This document shows, one piece after another, positions 25,833 through 34,986 of a stretch of 64,000 nucleotides of DNA. The position numbers and the translations under genes were made by a program. The stretch is from Paenibacillus sp. P25 (GTDB lineage: Bacteria; Bacillota; Bacilli; Paenibacillales; NBRC-103111): the NCBI GenBank assembly GCA_024704175.1, contig CP085629.1, forward strand, positions 5,208,001 through 5,272,000, written 5' to 3'. Each line of letters starts with the position of its first letter. Within the stretch, counting starts at the first letter, position 1. The notes below the pieces were generated by a model, which was given only the letters and a program-made list of their open reading frames with translations, was not told the DNA's origin and did not search any database.

Positions 25833-28288
25833 TCAAAAAGCCTGAGATATACCCCGGTCCCCGACCCGGGCCCGCTGCAAACGCAGCGCGTTCAGCACAA
25901 CCGATACCGAGCTTAAAGCCATGGCCGCGCCGGCCACCCAAGGGGCCAGGAAACCCGCCGCCGCTACCGGAATACCGATCGTATTGTAGGCTAGCGCCCA
26001 GAACAGATTCTGCCGGATATTCACCATCGTTCGGCGGCTCATCCGAATCGCATCGGGGATGCCGGTCAGCTCGCCGCGCATCAGCGTGACGTCGGCCGCT
26101 TCCATCGCCACATCGGTTCCGGTGCCGATCGCCATGCCGATGTCCGCCGTCGCGAGCGCCGGGGCGTCATTGATCCCGTCCCCGACCATGGCCACGACGC
26201 GTCCCTGCTCCTGCAGCTTGCGGACTTCCTCGGCCTTCCCTTCCGGCAGGACCTCGGCCAGCACTTCGCCGATACCCGCCTGGCGGGCGATCGCTTCGGC
26301 GGTGCGCCGGTTATCCCCCGTAATCATAATCACCCGGATGCCCATCTGATTGAGCCGCTCCACGGCGGCCTTAGAGCTCTCTTTGATCGTATCCGCTACG
26401 GCGATCAGGCCGGCATAACGGCGGTCCAGCGCCATCAGCATCGCCGTCTTTCCTTCCTGCTCCAAAGCTTCCATCGCGGCAAAGGCCCGGTCCGCCTTGA
26501 CTTCGTATCTCGCCATCAGTTTACGCGTGCCGATCAGCACTTCCCTGCCTTCCACCATGGCGCGGACGCCGAAACCCGGGATTGCCTCGAATTCCTCCGC
26601 GTCGGGCAGAGCGATGCCTTTCGCTTGAATCCCCGAGACAATGGCTTCCGCCAGCGGATGCTCCGACGACTTCTCCGCCGCACCGACCCAGCTCAGCAGG
26701 GCCTTCCGGTCCGGATAGTCCACCATCACGTCGGTGAGCTCGGGCTTCCCTTTCGTCACCGTACCCGTCTTGTCCAGGACTACCGTATCGATCCGGTGCG
26801 CCGTCTCCAGATGCTCGCCGCCTTTGAAGAGAATGCCGAGCTCGGCGGCGCGGCCCGATCCGGCCATAATCGAGGTCGGTGTCGCAAGCCCCAGCGCACA
26901 AGGACAGGCAATAACTAGAACGGCAATGCCCTTCTCCAGCGCGCCTGCAAAATTCCCGCGGTCCACCAAGAAGAACCAGGCCAGGAACACCAGGACCGCT
27001 ATCCCGACGACGATCGGTACGAAAATGCCGGAGATGACGTCCGCCACCCGCTGGATCGGCGCCTTCGAGCCCTGCGCTTCCTCCACAACCTTGATGATTT
27101 GAGCGAGGGCCGTCTCCCTGCCGATCCTCGTGGCCCTGATGCGGAGCACGCCGTTCTTATTGATTGTAGCGCCGATCACGCGGTCCCCGGCCTTCTTGCC
27201 GACCGGCATGCTCTCCCCGGTCAGCATCGACTCGTCTACGGAGGACGTTCCGTCTACGACTTCCCCGTCAACCGGAACCTTCTCGCCCGGCCGCACGATC
27301 ACGAGATCGCCTTTCACGACCTCCTCCACCGGAATGCTCAGCTCCTCGCCGCTGCGCACGACGAGCGCGGTTTTGGCCTGCAAACCCATCAGTGTCTTGA
27401 TCGCTTCCGAGGTCCGCCCTTTGGCCAGCGCCTCGAACAGCTTCCCGAGCAGCACCAGGGTGATCAGCACCGCACTTGTTTCGTAATACAATTCGGGTTC
27501 GTAACCGCCCGCACCCTGACGAATCCAGTCTACCGTCAGATACAGGCTGTAAAAATAAGCGGCCGACGTCCCTAAGGCGACCAGCACGTCCATATTGGCG
27601 CTTCCGTTACGCAGCGCTTTGTAAGCGCCGATGTAAAAGGAACGCCCGATATACAGCTGGACCGGTGTCGCCAGCAGGAACTGGAACCACGGGTTCATAA
27701 ACAGCTCCGGCGCCCAAATCCACGAGGTGAACGAAAAGTGGCTGACCATGGACCAAAGGAGCGGCAGCGACAGAATCGCCGAGGCCAGCGGCTTCCGCTT
27801 CTGCGCGGCAATCTCCCGGCGTTTATGCTCCCCGCATCCGTTTCCTCCGTCTTCGTGAAAGCCTTATAGCCGAGCCGCTCCACCTTCCTCTGCAGATCGG
27901 GAACGTTCACGGCGGCAGGGTTGTATTCCACGTGCGCCGTTTCCAAAGCCAGATTCACGGCCGCCTTCGACACGCCCGGCATCCGGCTGAGGCCTTTCTC
28001 GATCCGAGTGGCGCAGGCCGCGCAGGTCATGCCGCCGATCTGCAGCTCTACGGCTTCCTTCACGGTTCCATAGCCGAGCTTCTCTATACGCTCTTCAATT
28101 TGTGCGAGATTCACCTTGTGCGGATCATACTGCAGAGAAGCCTTTTCCAGGGCAAGATTCACATGGGCATCGGTCACGCCGTCAAGCTTCCTCAGCCCCT
28201 TCTCAATCCGGTTCGCGCAGGCGGCGCAGGTCATACCGGTGATTTGGATCGAGGTTTGCTCGCTGGGTCCGGGCTCGGCGGTATTCAT
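25833..28288 (-). pseudogene. copA: Copper-exporting P-type ATPase, frameshifted
   Basis: A P1B-type ATPase of about 818 residues that pumps Cu(I) out of the cell. Two N-terminal heavy-metal domains (GMTCAACANR and GMTCAACATR), eight membrane segments, TGES, the transport motif CPC in VIACPCALGLATP, phosphorylation site DKTGT, SEHPLAEA and GDGINDAPAL are all present. The frame changes near 27829: one added G turns AGSINAGRL into GEHKRREIAAQKRKPLASAI, the expected linker to TM1. Start placed at ATG 28288, which has an AAGGATG site. A CsoR operator lies 37 bases upstream. Confidence 0.93.
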
Positions 28289-28324
28289 GGTACTCATCCT
28301 TCTCACCTCAATCTCTCGGCTTCC

Positions 28325-28341
28325 ATACCCTCAGGGGGTAT
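28325..28341 (-). promoter_or_regulatory. CsoR operator of copA
   Basis: ATACCCTCAGGGGGTAT is a near-palindrome of the ATACCC-n-GGGGTAT type bound by copper-sensing CsoR. It lies between the copZ terminator and copA, so copA probably has its own copper-inducible promoter. Confidence 0.8.
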
Positions 28342-28352
28342 GTATTTCAGCT

Positions 28353-28380
28353 AAAAAAGGAGCCACCCCCGGATGACTCC
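28353..28380 (-). terminator. Terminator of csoR-copZ
   Basis: GGAGCCA (28359-28365) and TGACTCC (28374-28380) form a stem with one mismatch; six U follow on the minus strand (28353-28358). Confidence 0.75.
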
Positions 28381-28391
28381 CGTGCTGTATT

Positions 28392-28592
28392 TTAAACGAC
28401 ATCGTAGCCTTGATCTTCAATAGCCGCTTTGATGGCATCCACCGAAGTCTTCGTCTCGTCGAACTGAACGGATACAGATTTGCCGGCAAGATCGACCTTG
28501 GCCGATGCGCCCAAATTCTTCACCGCACCTTCCACGGCATTCACGCAGTGCGCGCAGGACATACCTTCCACTTGAAGCTTTACATTTTGCAT
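28392..28592 (-). CDS. copZ: Copper chaperone CopZ
   Basis: A 66-residue ferredoxin-fold metallochaperone that hands Cu(I) to CopA. The metal-binding loop GMSCAHC is intact, followed by the usual VNAVEGAV helix and the C-terminal AIEDQGYDVV. It lies 20 bases downstream of csoR in the same transcript. Confidence 0.95.
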   Translation of the reverse strand: MQNVKLQVEGMSCAHCVNAVEGAVKNLGASAKVDLAGKSVSVQFDETKTSVDAIKAAIEDQGYDVV

Positions 28593-28612
28593 ACAAGATC
28601 CCTCCCGATCGA

Positions 28613-28939
28613 TTATTTCATCAATTTATTGACTGTAATGAGCGACTCGTCAATCACTTCACTGTCGCCGGATTGGATCCGCTCGATAACGCAGCTCTTC
28701 ATATGACCTTCAAGCAGGAGCTTCCCGACCCCGTTCAAGGCCGATTGGACGGCGGCGATCTGGTTCAGCACATCGTCGCAGTAGGTGTCCTTCTCGATCA
28801 GTCCCTTGATTCCGCGGATTTGCCCCTCAATGCGGTTCAGCCTGGAGATGAGGTTCGCCTTCATTTTATCCGAATGATGACTCTTCCGTTCATCCGTATG
28901 GCAGTGCTGCTGCTCTTCGATATGCTCCGTGTTGTCCAT
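28613..28939 (-). CDS. csoR: Copper-sensing repressor CsoR
   Basis: A 108-residue all-helical repressor that leaves DNA when it binds Cu(I). The three ligands are visible: Cys in DTYCDDV, then His and Cys in GHMKSCV. A His-rich N-terminal extension (EEQQHCHTDERKSHHS) precedes the RLNRIEGQIRGI helix. It is first in the csoR-copZ operon, with its own operator 31 bases upstream. Confidence 0.95.
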   Translation of the reverse strand: MDNTEHIEEQQHCHTDERKSHHSDKMKANLISRLNRIEGQIRGIKGLIEKDTYCDDVLNQIAAVQSALNGVGKLLLEGHMKSCVIERIQSGDSEVIDESLITVNKLMK

Positions 28940-28969
28940 AGCATCTTCACCTCGTACTTTAACTATACA

Positions 28970-28986
28970 ATACCCCCCATGGGTAT
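28970..28986 (-). promoter_or_regulatory. CsoR operator of csoR-copZ
   Basis: ATACCCCCCATGGGTAT, the same class of site as at 28325-28341, upstream of csoR. Together they indicate autoregulation and copper induction of both units. Confidence 0.8.
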
Positions 28987-29005
28987 GTCAATGGGGAAGT
29001 GAAAT

Positions 29006-29036
29006 AAAGGATACCGTCTATAAGACGATACCCTTT
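29006..29036. terminator. Hairpin terminator after the permease gene
   Basis: AAAGGATACCGTCT (29006-29019) mirrors AGACGATACCCTTT (29023-29036) with one mismatch. It lies 40 bases past the permease stop. Confidence 0.65.
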
Positions 29037-29075
29037 ACTAATATCATATGCTTGTACACCGGATGCATGCACGAA

Positions 29076-30152
29076 TTATAACAGCAGCGCCCCGGTAATT
29101 CCGCTTAATATCCCGAGGACCACGACCGCGGCCGCTACGAATACAAGGACTTTCTTCGGAAAAGACTTCGAAATCATCAGCAGCGAAGGCAGGCTTACGG
29201 ACGGCAGGGTCAGCAGCAGCGCGGTCGCCGGGCCCGCCCCGAGGCCGAAGGACATCATCGTCTGTATGATCGGAATTTCTCCCGCCGTCGGAATTACGAA
29301 CAGCGTCCCCGCTACGGCGAATCCGATGATGGCCAGCAGGCTGCCCGAGCCGGCTTCACCGGCGGCCGGAAACAGCCAGGCCCGCGCCGCTCCAAGCAGC
29401 AGCACGGCGATGATGTATGCCGGAACGATATGCAGAATCATCGCCCAGGCCGTTTCCAGCCATCTTACGAGCAGGGGCTTCTCCGCTTCCTTCTCGGTTT
29501 CGGCCTTCAATTCATCGATCTGAGGCGGAAGCTTGGCTTCCCCGGCGAAACGGTTCGCGAAATAGCTTACGCCGAACGTCAGAATCAGCCCGTACACAAG
29601 CCGGATCAGCGTAAATTTCCAGGACAGCACGAACGTCATGAAGACAAGCGTGGCCGGATTGATCGTCGGGTTCCCCAGCCAGAAGGCGAGACTCGCCCCG
29701 ACCGAAGCGTTCTTCTTGCGCAGTCCTACGGCCATCGGCGCGGCGCAGCAGGTGCACATCATACCCGGGATGGAAGCCAGCCCGGCTATCGCCGTGCTCT
29801 TGAAATTAGCCCGGCCGAGAGCCCGCAGCGACCATCCGGACGGGATCAGCACCTGAATGAGCGACCCCAGCACGATGCCGAGCACCGCCGCTTTCCAAAC
29901 GGAGTTGTAGTAAGCCAAGGCATAATCCCAAGCGGCACTCCAGGAGGGGGCGGGCGCATTCGGATTCTTGCCGGTCACGATCGAGGAGCCGATGGAATGC
30001 TTGGCCGCCGCATCGATTGCTTTATGGTAATACGGCGACCACTTGACATAGGTTAATCCGGCAACCGCGATCAAGAGAAAGACGGCCACCGAAAGGATGA
30101 TTTTTTTCCTGTTCGCCTGGGGTTCAGGCGCGAGTAGATGGGATCCGGTCAT
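29076..30152 (-). CDS. Permease, DUF318/ArsP-like family
   Basis: A 358-residue membrane protein with about eight to nine hydrophobic segments. It carries the family hallmark CTCCAAPMAVGLRKKNAS and GNPTINPATLV in the first half, and IPTAGEIPIIQTM in the second. Relatives include ArsP (organoarsenical efflux) and uncharacterised metal-linked permeases. The double-Cys pair in the membrane suggests a thiophilic metal or metalloid substrate. It lies upstream of the copper genes but behind its own terminator, so co-regulation is unproven. GGAGG precedes ATG 30152. Intact. Confidence 0.85.
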   Translation of the reverse strand: MTGSHLLAPEPQANRKKIILSVAVFLLIAVAGLTYVKWSPYYHKAIDAAAKHSIGSSIVTGKNPNAPAPSWSAAWDYALAYYNSVWKAAVLGIVLGSLIQVLIPSGWSLRALGRANFKSTAIAGLASIPGMMCTCCAAPMAVGLRKKNASVGASLAFWLGNPTINPATLVFMTFVLSWKFTLIRLVYGLILTFGVSYFANRFAGEAKLPPQIDELKAETEKEAEKPLLVRWLETAWAMILHIVPAYIIAVLLLGAARAWLFPAAGEAGSGSLLAIIGFAVAGTLFVIPTAGEIPIIQTMMSFGLGAGPATALLLTLPSVSLPSLLMISKSFPKKVLVFVAAAVVVLGILSGITGALLL

Positions 30153-30253
30153 TTGAAATCCTCCGAGCCTAGTTTTAAGATTGAAATCTCAGGCTAATAT
30201 TATACCATGGATATAACGAATAGTAGTGAAACTTTTTACAAGAAAATATACAT

Positions 30254-30283
30254 TTGCAATCGCGGACTCAACCTTCGTACAAT
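30254..30283 (+). promoter_or_regulatory. Sigma-A promoter of selD-selU
   Basis: TTGCAA (30254-30259), an 18-base spacer, TACAAT (30278-30283), ending 41 bases before the selD start. Confidence 0.6.
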
Positions 30284-30324
30284 AAACTTAGCGTACATTT
30301 TACTATGGAAAGGAATACAGGCCC

Positions 30325-31377
30325 ATGTCCCAACCTGAAAAAATAAAATTGACTTCCTATTCTACCAAAGGAGGCTGCGGCTGCAAAATCGGCCCGGCCG
30401 ATCTGTCGCAAGTGATCCGCATGACCTGCCTCAAGCAGAGCCCAACCCGGATCTGCTCGTCGGCATCGACACCAGCGATGATGCCGGGGTGTACCGGCTG
30501 AGCGACGACCTCGCGCTGGTGCAGACCGTCGACTTCTTCACCCCGATCGTCGACGACCCTTATTCCTTCGGGCAAATCGCGGCGGCCAATGCGATCAGCG
30601 ATATTTACGCCATGGGCGGCAAACCCCTCACGGCGCTGAATATCGTGGCGTTTCCGATCCGAACGCTGGACAAGCAGGTGCTGGCGGACATTCTGCGCGG
30701 GGCCGGCGATAAAATCAAGGAAGCCGGCATCACCCTGGTCGGCGGGCATTCCATCGACGATAACGAGCCGAAATTCGGTCTCGCGGTCACCGGACTCATC
30801 CATCCGCAGAAGGTGCGGACGAACGCCGGAGCCAAACCCGGCGACAAGCTCATCCTCACCAAGCCGATCGGCGTAGGCATCCTGACGACGTCCATTAAGA
30901 AGGACAAGCTGACCGAGGAAGAAGTGGAGCGGGTCACCCGGGTGATGGCCACGCTGAACAAAACGGCGGCGGAGCTCATGGCGAACTATGAAGTACACGC
31001 CTGCACGGACGTAACCGGCTTCGGTCTCTTGGGTCACGCATCGGAGATGGCCAAAGGCGGCGGCGTCGGTCTGCGTATTGTGCAGGAGCAGGTGCCGGTG
31101 CTCGCCGCGCGTAAGAGAACTCGCGGAAGAAGGCTTCGTGCCTGGCGGGACGAAGAATAACTTCGCGCATTTGGAGGGCTCTGTTACTTTCCCGGCGGAG
31201 CTCGATCAAATCGGCCGTTGGATCTTATGCGACGCGGTCACCTCGGGCGGGTCGCTCATCTCGGTTGCCGGGGACCAGGCGGAAGCCCTGCTCGGCGATC
31301 TTCTGAAGGCCGGCGTGGAAGCCAGCCTGATTGGCGAAACGACGGCGGAGCACCCGGAACACATCGTGGTCGTTTAA
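30325..31377 (+). pseudogene. selD: Selenide, water dikinase, frameshifted twice
   Basis: Makes selenophosphate from selenide and ATP. The reconstructed protein has about 351 residues. The N-terminus carries Cys18 and Lys21 in KGGCGCK, so this is the cysteine form, not the selenocysteine form. Then DTSDDAGVYRL, AISDIYAMGGKPL, GGHSIDD, TDVTGFGLLGH and TSGGSL follow the family. Frames change near 30418 (a missing C in CGCCATG) and near 31110, with opposite sign, so total length stays a multiple of three. It lies 15 bases ahead of selU. Confidence 0.9.
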
Positions 31378-31392
31378 AAGGAGCGAAGTCCG

Positions 31393-32496
31393 TTGTTTCA
31401 AGACATCAGTGTAGAACAATTACTCGAGTTTCAGCGCAAAAAGGAGCTCACCCTGGTCGATGTGCGGTCCCCTTCCGAATATCACGATGCCACGATTCCC
31501 GGCGACCTGAATATTCCATTGTTCGACGATCAGGAGCGGGCTGAAATCGGTACGACCTACAAGCAGGTCAGCATCCAGGCCGCCAAGGAAAAAGGGCTTG
31601 AGATCGTTTCGGCCAAGCTGCCCGCCTTCGTCAAGTCGTTCCAGGAGATCGATTCGCCCAAAGCGGTCTTCTGCTGGCGCGGCGGCATGCGCAGCAAGAC
31701 GACCGCCACGGTCCTCTCGCTGATGGGCATCCGCGTCTACCGGCTGACCGGCGGCATCCGGGCTTACCGCTCCTGGGTCGTCGATACGCTGAGCCGCTTC
31801 GAATTTCGTCCGAAGGCTTACATCATCAACGGGCTTACCGGCTCAGGCAAGACGTTCATCTTACGATACCTGAAGGAGCAGGGCTACCCCGTACTCGACC
31901 TGGAGGCGCTGGCCGGGCACCGGGGCTCGATCTTCGGGCAAATCGGGCTGAAATCCCATAACCAGAAGACGTTCGAATCGCTGCTGCTGCAGGAGCCGCT
32001 GAAGCTGGAGGACTCGCCTTACGTTCTCTTCGAGGCCGAAAGCAAGCGGATCGGCAAGGTGGTCCTGCCGGAATTTATTGTGAACGAGAAGGAAACGAAT
32101 GTACAGTTCTTTATCGAGATGCCCATCGAAGAGAGGGTTAAGCATATTCTGGAGGACTATGAGCCGTGGAACCATCAAGAGGAGTGCCTGCTTGCCTTCC
32201 AGCGCATCAAGAGCCGGATTCATACGCCGATTGCCAAGGAGATTGAGGCTTATCTGCGTGAAGGACAATTCGCGGAGGCCGTCGGGTCGCTGCTGATCTA
32301 TTATTACGATCCGCGTTACGATCATGCGACAAGCCGCTATACCAGCGATAAAGTAACGATCCGGGCCCATGATTTCATGGAAGCGGCCGAAGCTATCATG
32401 AGCCGCTTGGGACCTCCCCCTCCAAAGCTTAAAGAAAAATCCCGGTTCCCCGCGAAAGCGGCGGACCGGGATTTTTTCAACTCAAGAGAAAAGTAA
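31393..32496 (+). CDS. selU: tRNA 2-selenouridine synthase
   Basis: Also called MnmH/YbbB. It replaces sulfur by selenium at wobble 2-thiouridine of Lys, Glu and Gln tRNAs, using selenophosphate from SelD. An N-terminal rhodanese domain has the active Cys in FCWRGGMRS; the second half has a Walker A motif GLTGSGKT. TTG 31393 follows AAAGGAG. The open frame ends at 32496, but it runs through a terminator hairpin; with one extra G near 32412 it would end RLGTSPSKA at a TAA (32430-32432) just before that hairpin, which I think is the true end. Confidence 0.92.
   Translation: MFQDISVEQLLEFQRKKELTLVDVRSPSEYHDATIPGDLNIPLFDDQERAEIGTTYKQVSIQAAKEKGLEIVSAKLPAFVKSFQEIDSPKAVFCWRGGMRSKTTATVLSLMGIRVYRLTGGIRAYRSWVVDTLSRFEFRPKAYIINGLTGSGKTFILRYLKEQGYPVLDLEALAGHRGSIFGQIGLKSHNQKTFESLLLQEPLKLEDSPYVLFEAESKRIGKVVLPEFIVNEKETNVQFFIEMPIEERVKHILEDYEPWNHQEECLLAFQRIKSRIHTPIAKEIEAYLREGQFAEAVGSLLIYYYDPRYDHATSRYTSDKVTIRAHDFMEAAEAIMSRLGPPPPKLKEKSRFPAKAADRDFFNSREK
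32436..32477 (+). terminator. Terminator of selD-selU
   Basis: AAAATCCCGG (32436-32445) mirrors CCGGGATTTT (32466-32475), with an inner CCGC/GCGG stem, followed by T. It overlaps the apparent 3' end of selU, evidence that the real stop is earlier. Confidence 0.8.
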
Positions 32497-32610
32497 AGGC
32501 GCCGTGACTTACGGCTTCGCGGCCAACTTGAATAGGCGGCGCTCCTTGGATGATCAGGACGGCGGCGCCGTTCGGGGTTGTCCGACCGGTACCGGTCGCT
32601 TGGTCCCGCC

Positions 32611-32787
32611 TTAGGCCGAAGCCGCCTTGCACTCTTTGCTCTCTAACGCTGCGCTCTTGTCTTCCGCCAGGCAAATGCCGGCCGGGTAAAGCTCCGAGTC
32701 GTAATAGTGAAAGCCGCTCTTGAAGATGGTCTCCCGCTTGATCGGTTTGGGAGCATGAAGCTTGCCGCATCGGATACAATAATACAT
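32611..32787 (-). CDS. 58-residue Cys-containing small protein
   Basis: MYYCIRCGKLHAPKPIKRET then IFKSGFHYYDSELYPAGICL and an Ala/Glu/Lys-rich tail. The N-terminal CIRC pair with a later Cys suggests a zinc ribbon. A perfect AAAGGAG lies seven bases ahead of ATG 32787, so I take it as a real gene. No family recognised. Downstream, up to selU, is about 115 bases with a GACCGGTACCGGTC palindrome (32584-32597). Confidence 0.65.
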   Translation of the reverse strand: MYYCIRCGKLHAPKPIKRETIFKSGFHYYDSELYPAGICLAEDKSAALESKECKAASA

Positions 32788-33088
32788 TATGTTTCTCCTT
32801 TCGACCCGAAAACTATCTGTACGACAAATTATACGCCAATTCGTCTCTTTTATTCCTAAAATATAACTAAAGTTTAAAGAGAATTTTCCACACCCCGTTA
32901 GGTAAGCGCTTTCTACTTATTGTGATGAGACCGAAGCCCTCCCTTGGCAATGCAGGATTATAGGATGATTTGCACAAAACTAAGCTGAATTCTCTTCGCG
33001 GCAACCCTGACTATACTTCTGAAACCGCAATAAACCGGCTCTTCCCATAAAAGAGCCGGCTTATCGATGTCCCCCGCACAGCAGGGTC
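32788..33088. other. Intergenic region with cre-like site
   Basis: No gene is seen. GGTAAGCGCTTTCTAC (32901-32916) resembles a CcpA-binding cre site, about 115 bases upstream of the small-protein start on the minus strand. A hairpin at 33035-33059 near the DinB stop is listed separately. Confidence 0.4.
33035..33059. terminator. Hairpin after dinB-like gene
   Basis: CCGGCTCTT (33035-33043) pairs perfectly with AAGAGCCGG (33051-33059). Thirty bases past the DinB stop; the U tract is weak. Confidence 0.55.
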
Positions 33089-33604
33089 TTAAGTTAAATA
33101 TTTCTCGACGATTACATTCAAATGATGCCGCTCGTGCCCGGCGATAATGTAAGCCAGCGCTCTGGCGCTCATTTCACTATCCTTCACCAGGCCCCTTCTC
33201 AGCCACGCTTCTTCGGACAACCCGCGCAGCAGAAGAAGCGTCGAGCGGCGTACGGCCGCGTACTCCTCCAGTCTGTCGGACCAGGGGGCCGATTGGAATG
33301 AGGCTCCGCGGACGAACTCGTCCTGATCGAATCCGGGCAGAGACGTCTTGTCGCCCCGCGCGACCCGCAGCGACCGGTAGCTCATCACGCGCTCCGTATC
33401 CGTCATATGGCCGAGCAATTCCTTCAGGCTCCATTTGTCCGGAGCATACCGGTAATCGGCCTGCGTCTCAGAGACGGCGGACAGGCGGGCGGAGGTATCA
33501 TCCAACTGGCGGGCGAGCAGCTCCCGGATGTCTCCCTCCGGAACCAATTCAACATATTGGGCAAAATAGCTGGAGTATTCATCATGTGCAGGTCTGGCGG
33601 GCAT
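33089..33604 (-). CDS. DinB family protein
   Basis: A 171-residue four-helix-bundle protein of the DinB/YfiT-like superfamily. Metal-ligand positions are seen in KELLGHMTDTERVM and in the C-terminal GHERHHLNVI. Family members are divalent-metal proteins; several are thiol (bacillithiol or mycothiol) transferases, but the substrate here is unknown. ATG 33604 has AGGAAGG at proper spacing; ATG 33613 is too close to it. Intact. Confidence 0.85.
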   Translation of the reverse strand: MPARPAHDEYSSYFAQYVELVPEGDIRELLARQLDDTSARLSAVSETQADYRYAPDKWSLKELLGHMTDTERVMSYRSLRVARGDKTSLPGFDQDEFVRGASFQSAPWSDRLEEYAAVRRSTLLLLRGLSEEAWLRRGLVKDSEMSARALAYIIAGHERHHLNVIVEKYLT

Positions 33605-33669
33605 GCGGATCATCCCTTCCTTTTTTTTGCAAATTATAGCATTTTCGCGCTTGAACGGGAAGAACCTTT

Positions 33670-34602
33670 TTATACGCCGGCTTTCGGTTTGATGCAGCTT
33701 TGGATATCCTTCACCAGCTGGATGGAAGCTTCAATCTCCACCTTGCGGGTAGAGACGCTCTCCACGCTGCAGCCGATCGGTATTCCCTTCTCCATTCCGA
33801 AATCGTACAATTCCTCGAACACCTTGCGCGACAAGCTGACCGACTTTTCCAGGATATCCTGCGAATAGGTCAGCTCGTTCTCCAGCCAGCGGGGGATGCT
33901 GATCCCCAGCCATTTCATGAATTCGAGCGTCTTCGGGGAGCCGCAGGGGGCCAGATTGAATAGGACGGGAACCGTCTCGATCTCATTAGCCTCGCAGTAG
34001 TAATAGTAGTCCGACAGAAAATTTTTCGAAGCCTCCACATTGTAAGTGGCCTGCGACACGAAGAATTGACAGCCGTGCTTCATTTTGCTTAGAACCCGCA
34101 AATGCTCGTCCCGCCGCGCTTCATGCCTTTCCGGGATCACGACGCCGCCGAGCAGGATGCGATCGTTCAGCTTTTTGCTCAGCTCGTAAGCCTCCGGCAG
34201 GGTCAGCTTCACTTCCTGCTTGCTGGAGGATGCTCCCACATACACCGAGAACCGGTCCTCCCCGGGATCGGCCTGGATCCATTCGGCCAGCTCCGCTTCG
34301 GAATACTTGCCGACACAGCGGTATAGGATCTTGGGCACGTCGAGCCGCCCCAGGTACTGCTTGCTGTAAACAGTAGGGTCGATCGTTTGCAGATAGGGAA
34401 ACGGTCTTTCCTGATCCACCCGGTCGGCCTCGTCCTGCACATCGTAAATAATCAGGCCGTCGATCCCGAGGTCTTTGATTCTTTCGTACTGTTTCTGCGC
34501 GATCTCGGCGATTTTCTCGGGTGTATGGTTTATTTTGGGCGGCGTGATGCCATAGGTGACAATTCCCGCCTCCCGGTTCAATATCTTGGCTTTCAGCATC
34601 AT
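33670..34602 (-). CDS. metF: Methylenetetrahydrofolate reductase-like protein
   Basis: A 310-residue flavin TIM-barrel protein of the MetF family, which reduces 5,10-methylene- to 5-methyl-tetrahydrofolate for methionine synthesis. Seen: GIVTYGITPPK at the N-terminus, GIDGLIIYDVQDEADR, GGVVIPERH and FFVSQATYNVEASKNFL. It lacks the standard GxxSLEFFPP start of classical MetF, so it belongs to a divergent branch and its reaction is inferred. AGGAG lies six bases ahead of ATG 34602. Intact, single gene. Confidence 0.75.
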   Translation of the reverse strand: MMLKAKILNREAGIVTYGITPPKINHTPEKIAEIAQKQYERIKDLGIDGLIIYDVQDEADRVDQERPFPYLQTIDPTVYSKQYLGRLDVPKILYRCVGKYSEAELAEWIQADPGEDRFSVYVGASSSKQEVKLTLPEAYELSKKLNDRILLGGVVIPERHEARRDEHLRVLSKMKHGCQFFVSQATYNVEASKNFLSDYYYYCEANEIETVPVLFNLAPCGSPKTLEFMKWLGISIPRWLENELTYSQDILEKSVSLSRKVFEELYDFGMEKGIPIGCSVESVSTRKVEIEASIQLVKDIQSCIKPKAGV

Positions 34603-34986
34603 CGTCAACTCCTAATCGGGTAAGAGGCACTACTATTCTATGCTATCATGTTTCGGGGATAGAAAAAACCGCCCGGAGGGGTGGACGGAAGTTTGTGGAG
34701 CTAGGCCGTACGTTGGTGCGTGGGGAGGGCATGGGTGTGGGGTTCCGACCGCTGTTGAAGTTCATGTTCCTTAAATAACAATTCGCAGCGGTTGGAACAT
34801 GAACTTCAAAGGCGGACGCTCTCGCTTCAAAGTTTTCCAATGGAAAACTACTTCGGAAGCATAATCTTACCCCACACCCAGGCCCTCACTTGATCGACGT
34901 CGTGCGCCCTGCTACTTCATGGCCTTAACCCCTCTCCGATGCGTTTTTGGGAGGGGGAGTAAGAGAAGGGCCGTATTAGCCTTCTC
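34603..34986. other. Intergenic region with two hairpins
   Basis: No gene is seen. A 16-base perfect inverted repeat begins TTGAAGTTCATGTTCC (34755-34770) and is mirrored at 34794-34809. A second hairpin, AGTTTTCC-aat-GGAAAACT, lies around 34831-34849 inside GCTTC/GAAGC. The two together look like a dispersed structured repeat. Confidence 0.5.
34755..34860. repeat. Two-hairpin intergenic element
   Basis: The arms TTGAAGTTCATGTTCC (34755-34770) and GGAACATGAACTTCAA (34794-34809) pair over 16 bases without mismatch. About 20 bases on, GCTTC...AGTTTTCC-aat-GGAAAACT...GAAGC forms a second stem-loop. Neither has a U tract typical of a terminator. Confidence 0.5.

Noticed and set aside
30325..31377. 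Selenocysteine (in-frame TGA) in SelD
   Set aside because: The active-site position is a normal TGC codon (Cys18); the breaks are frameshifts elsewhere.
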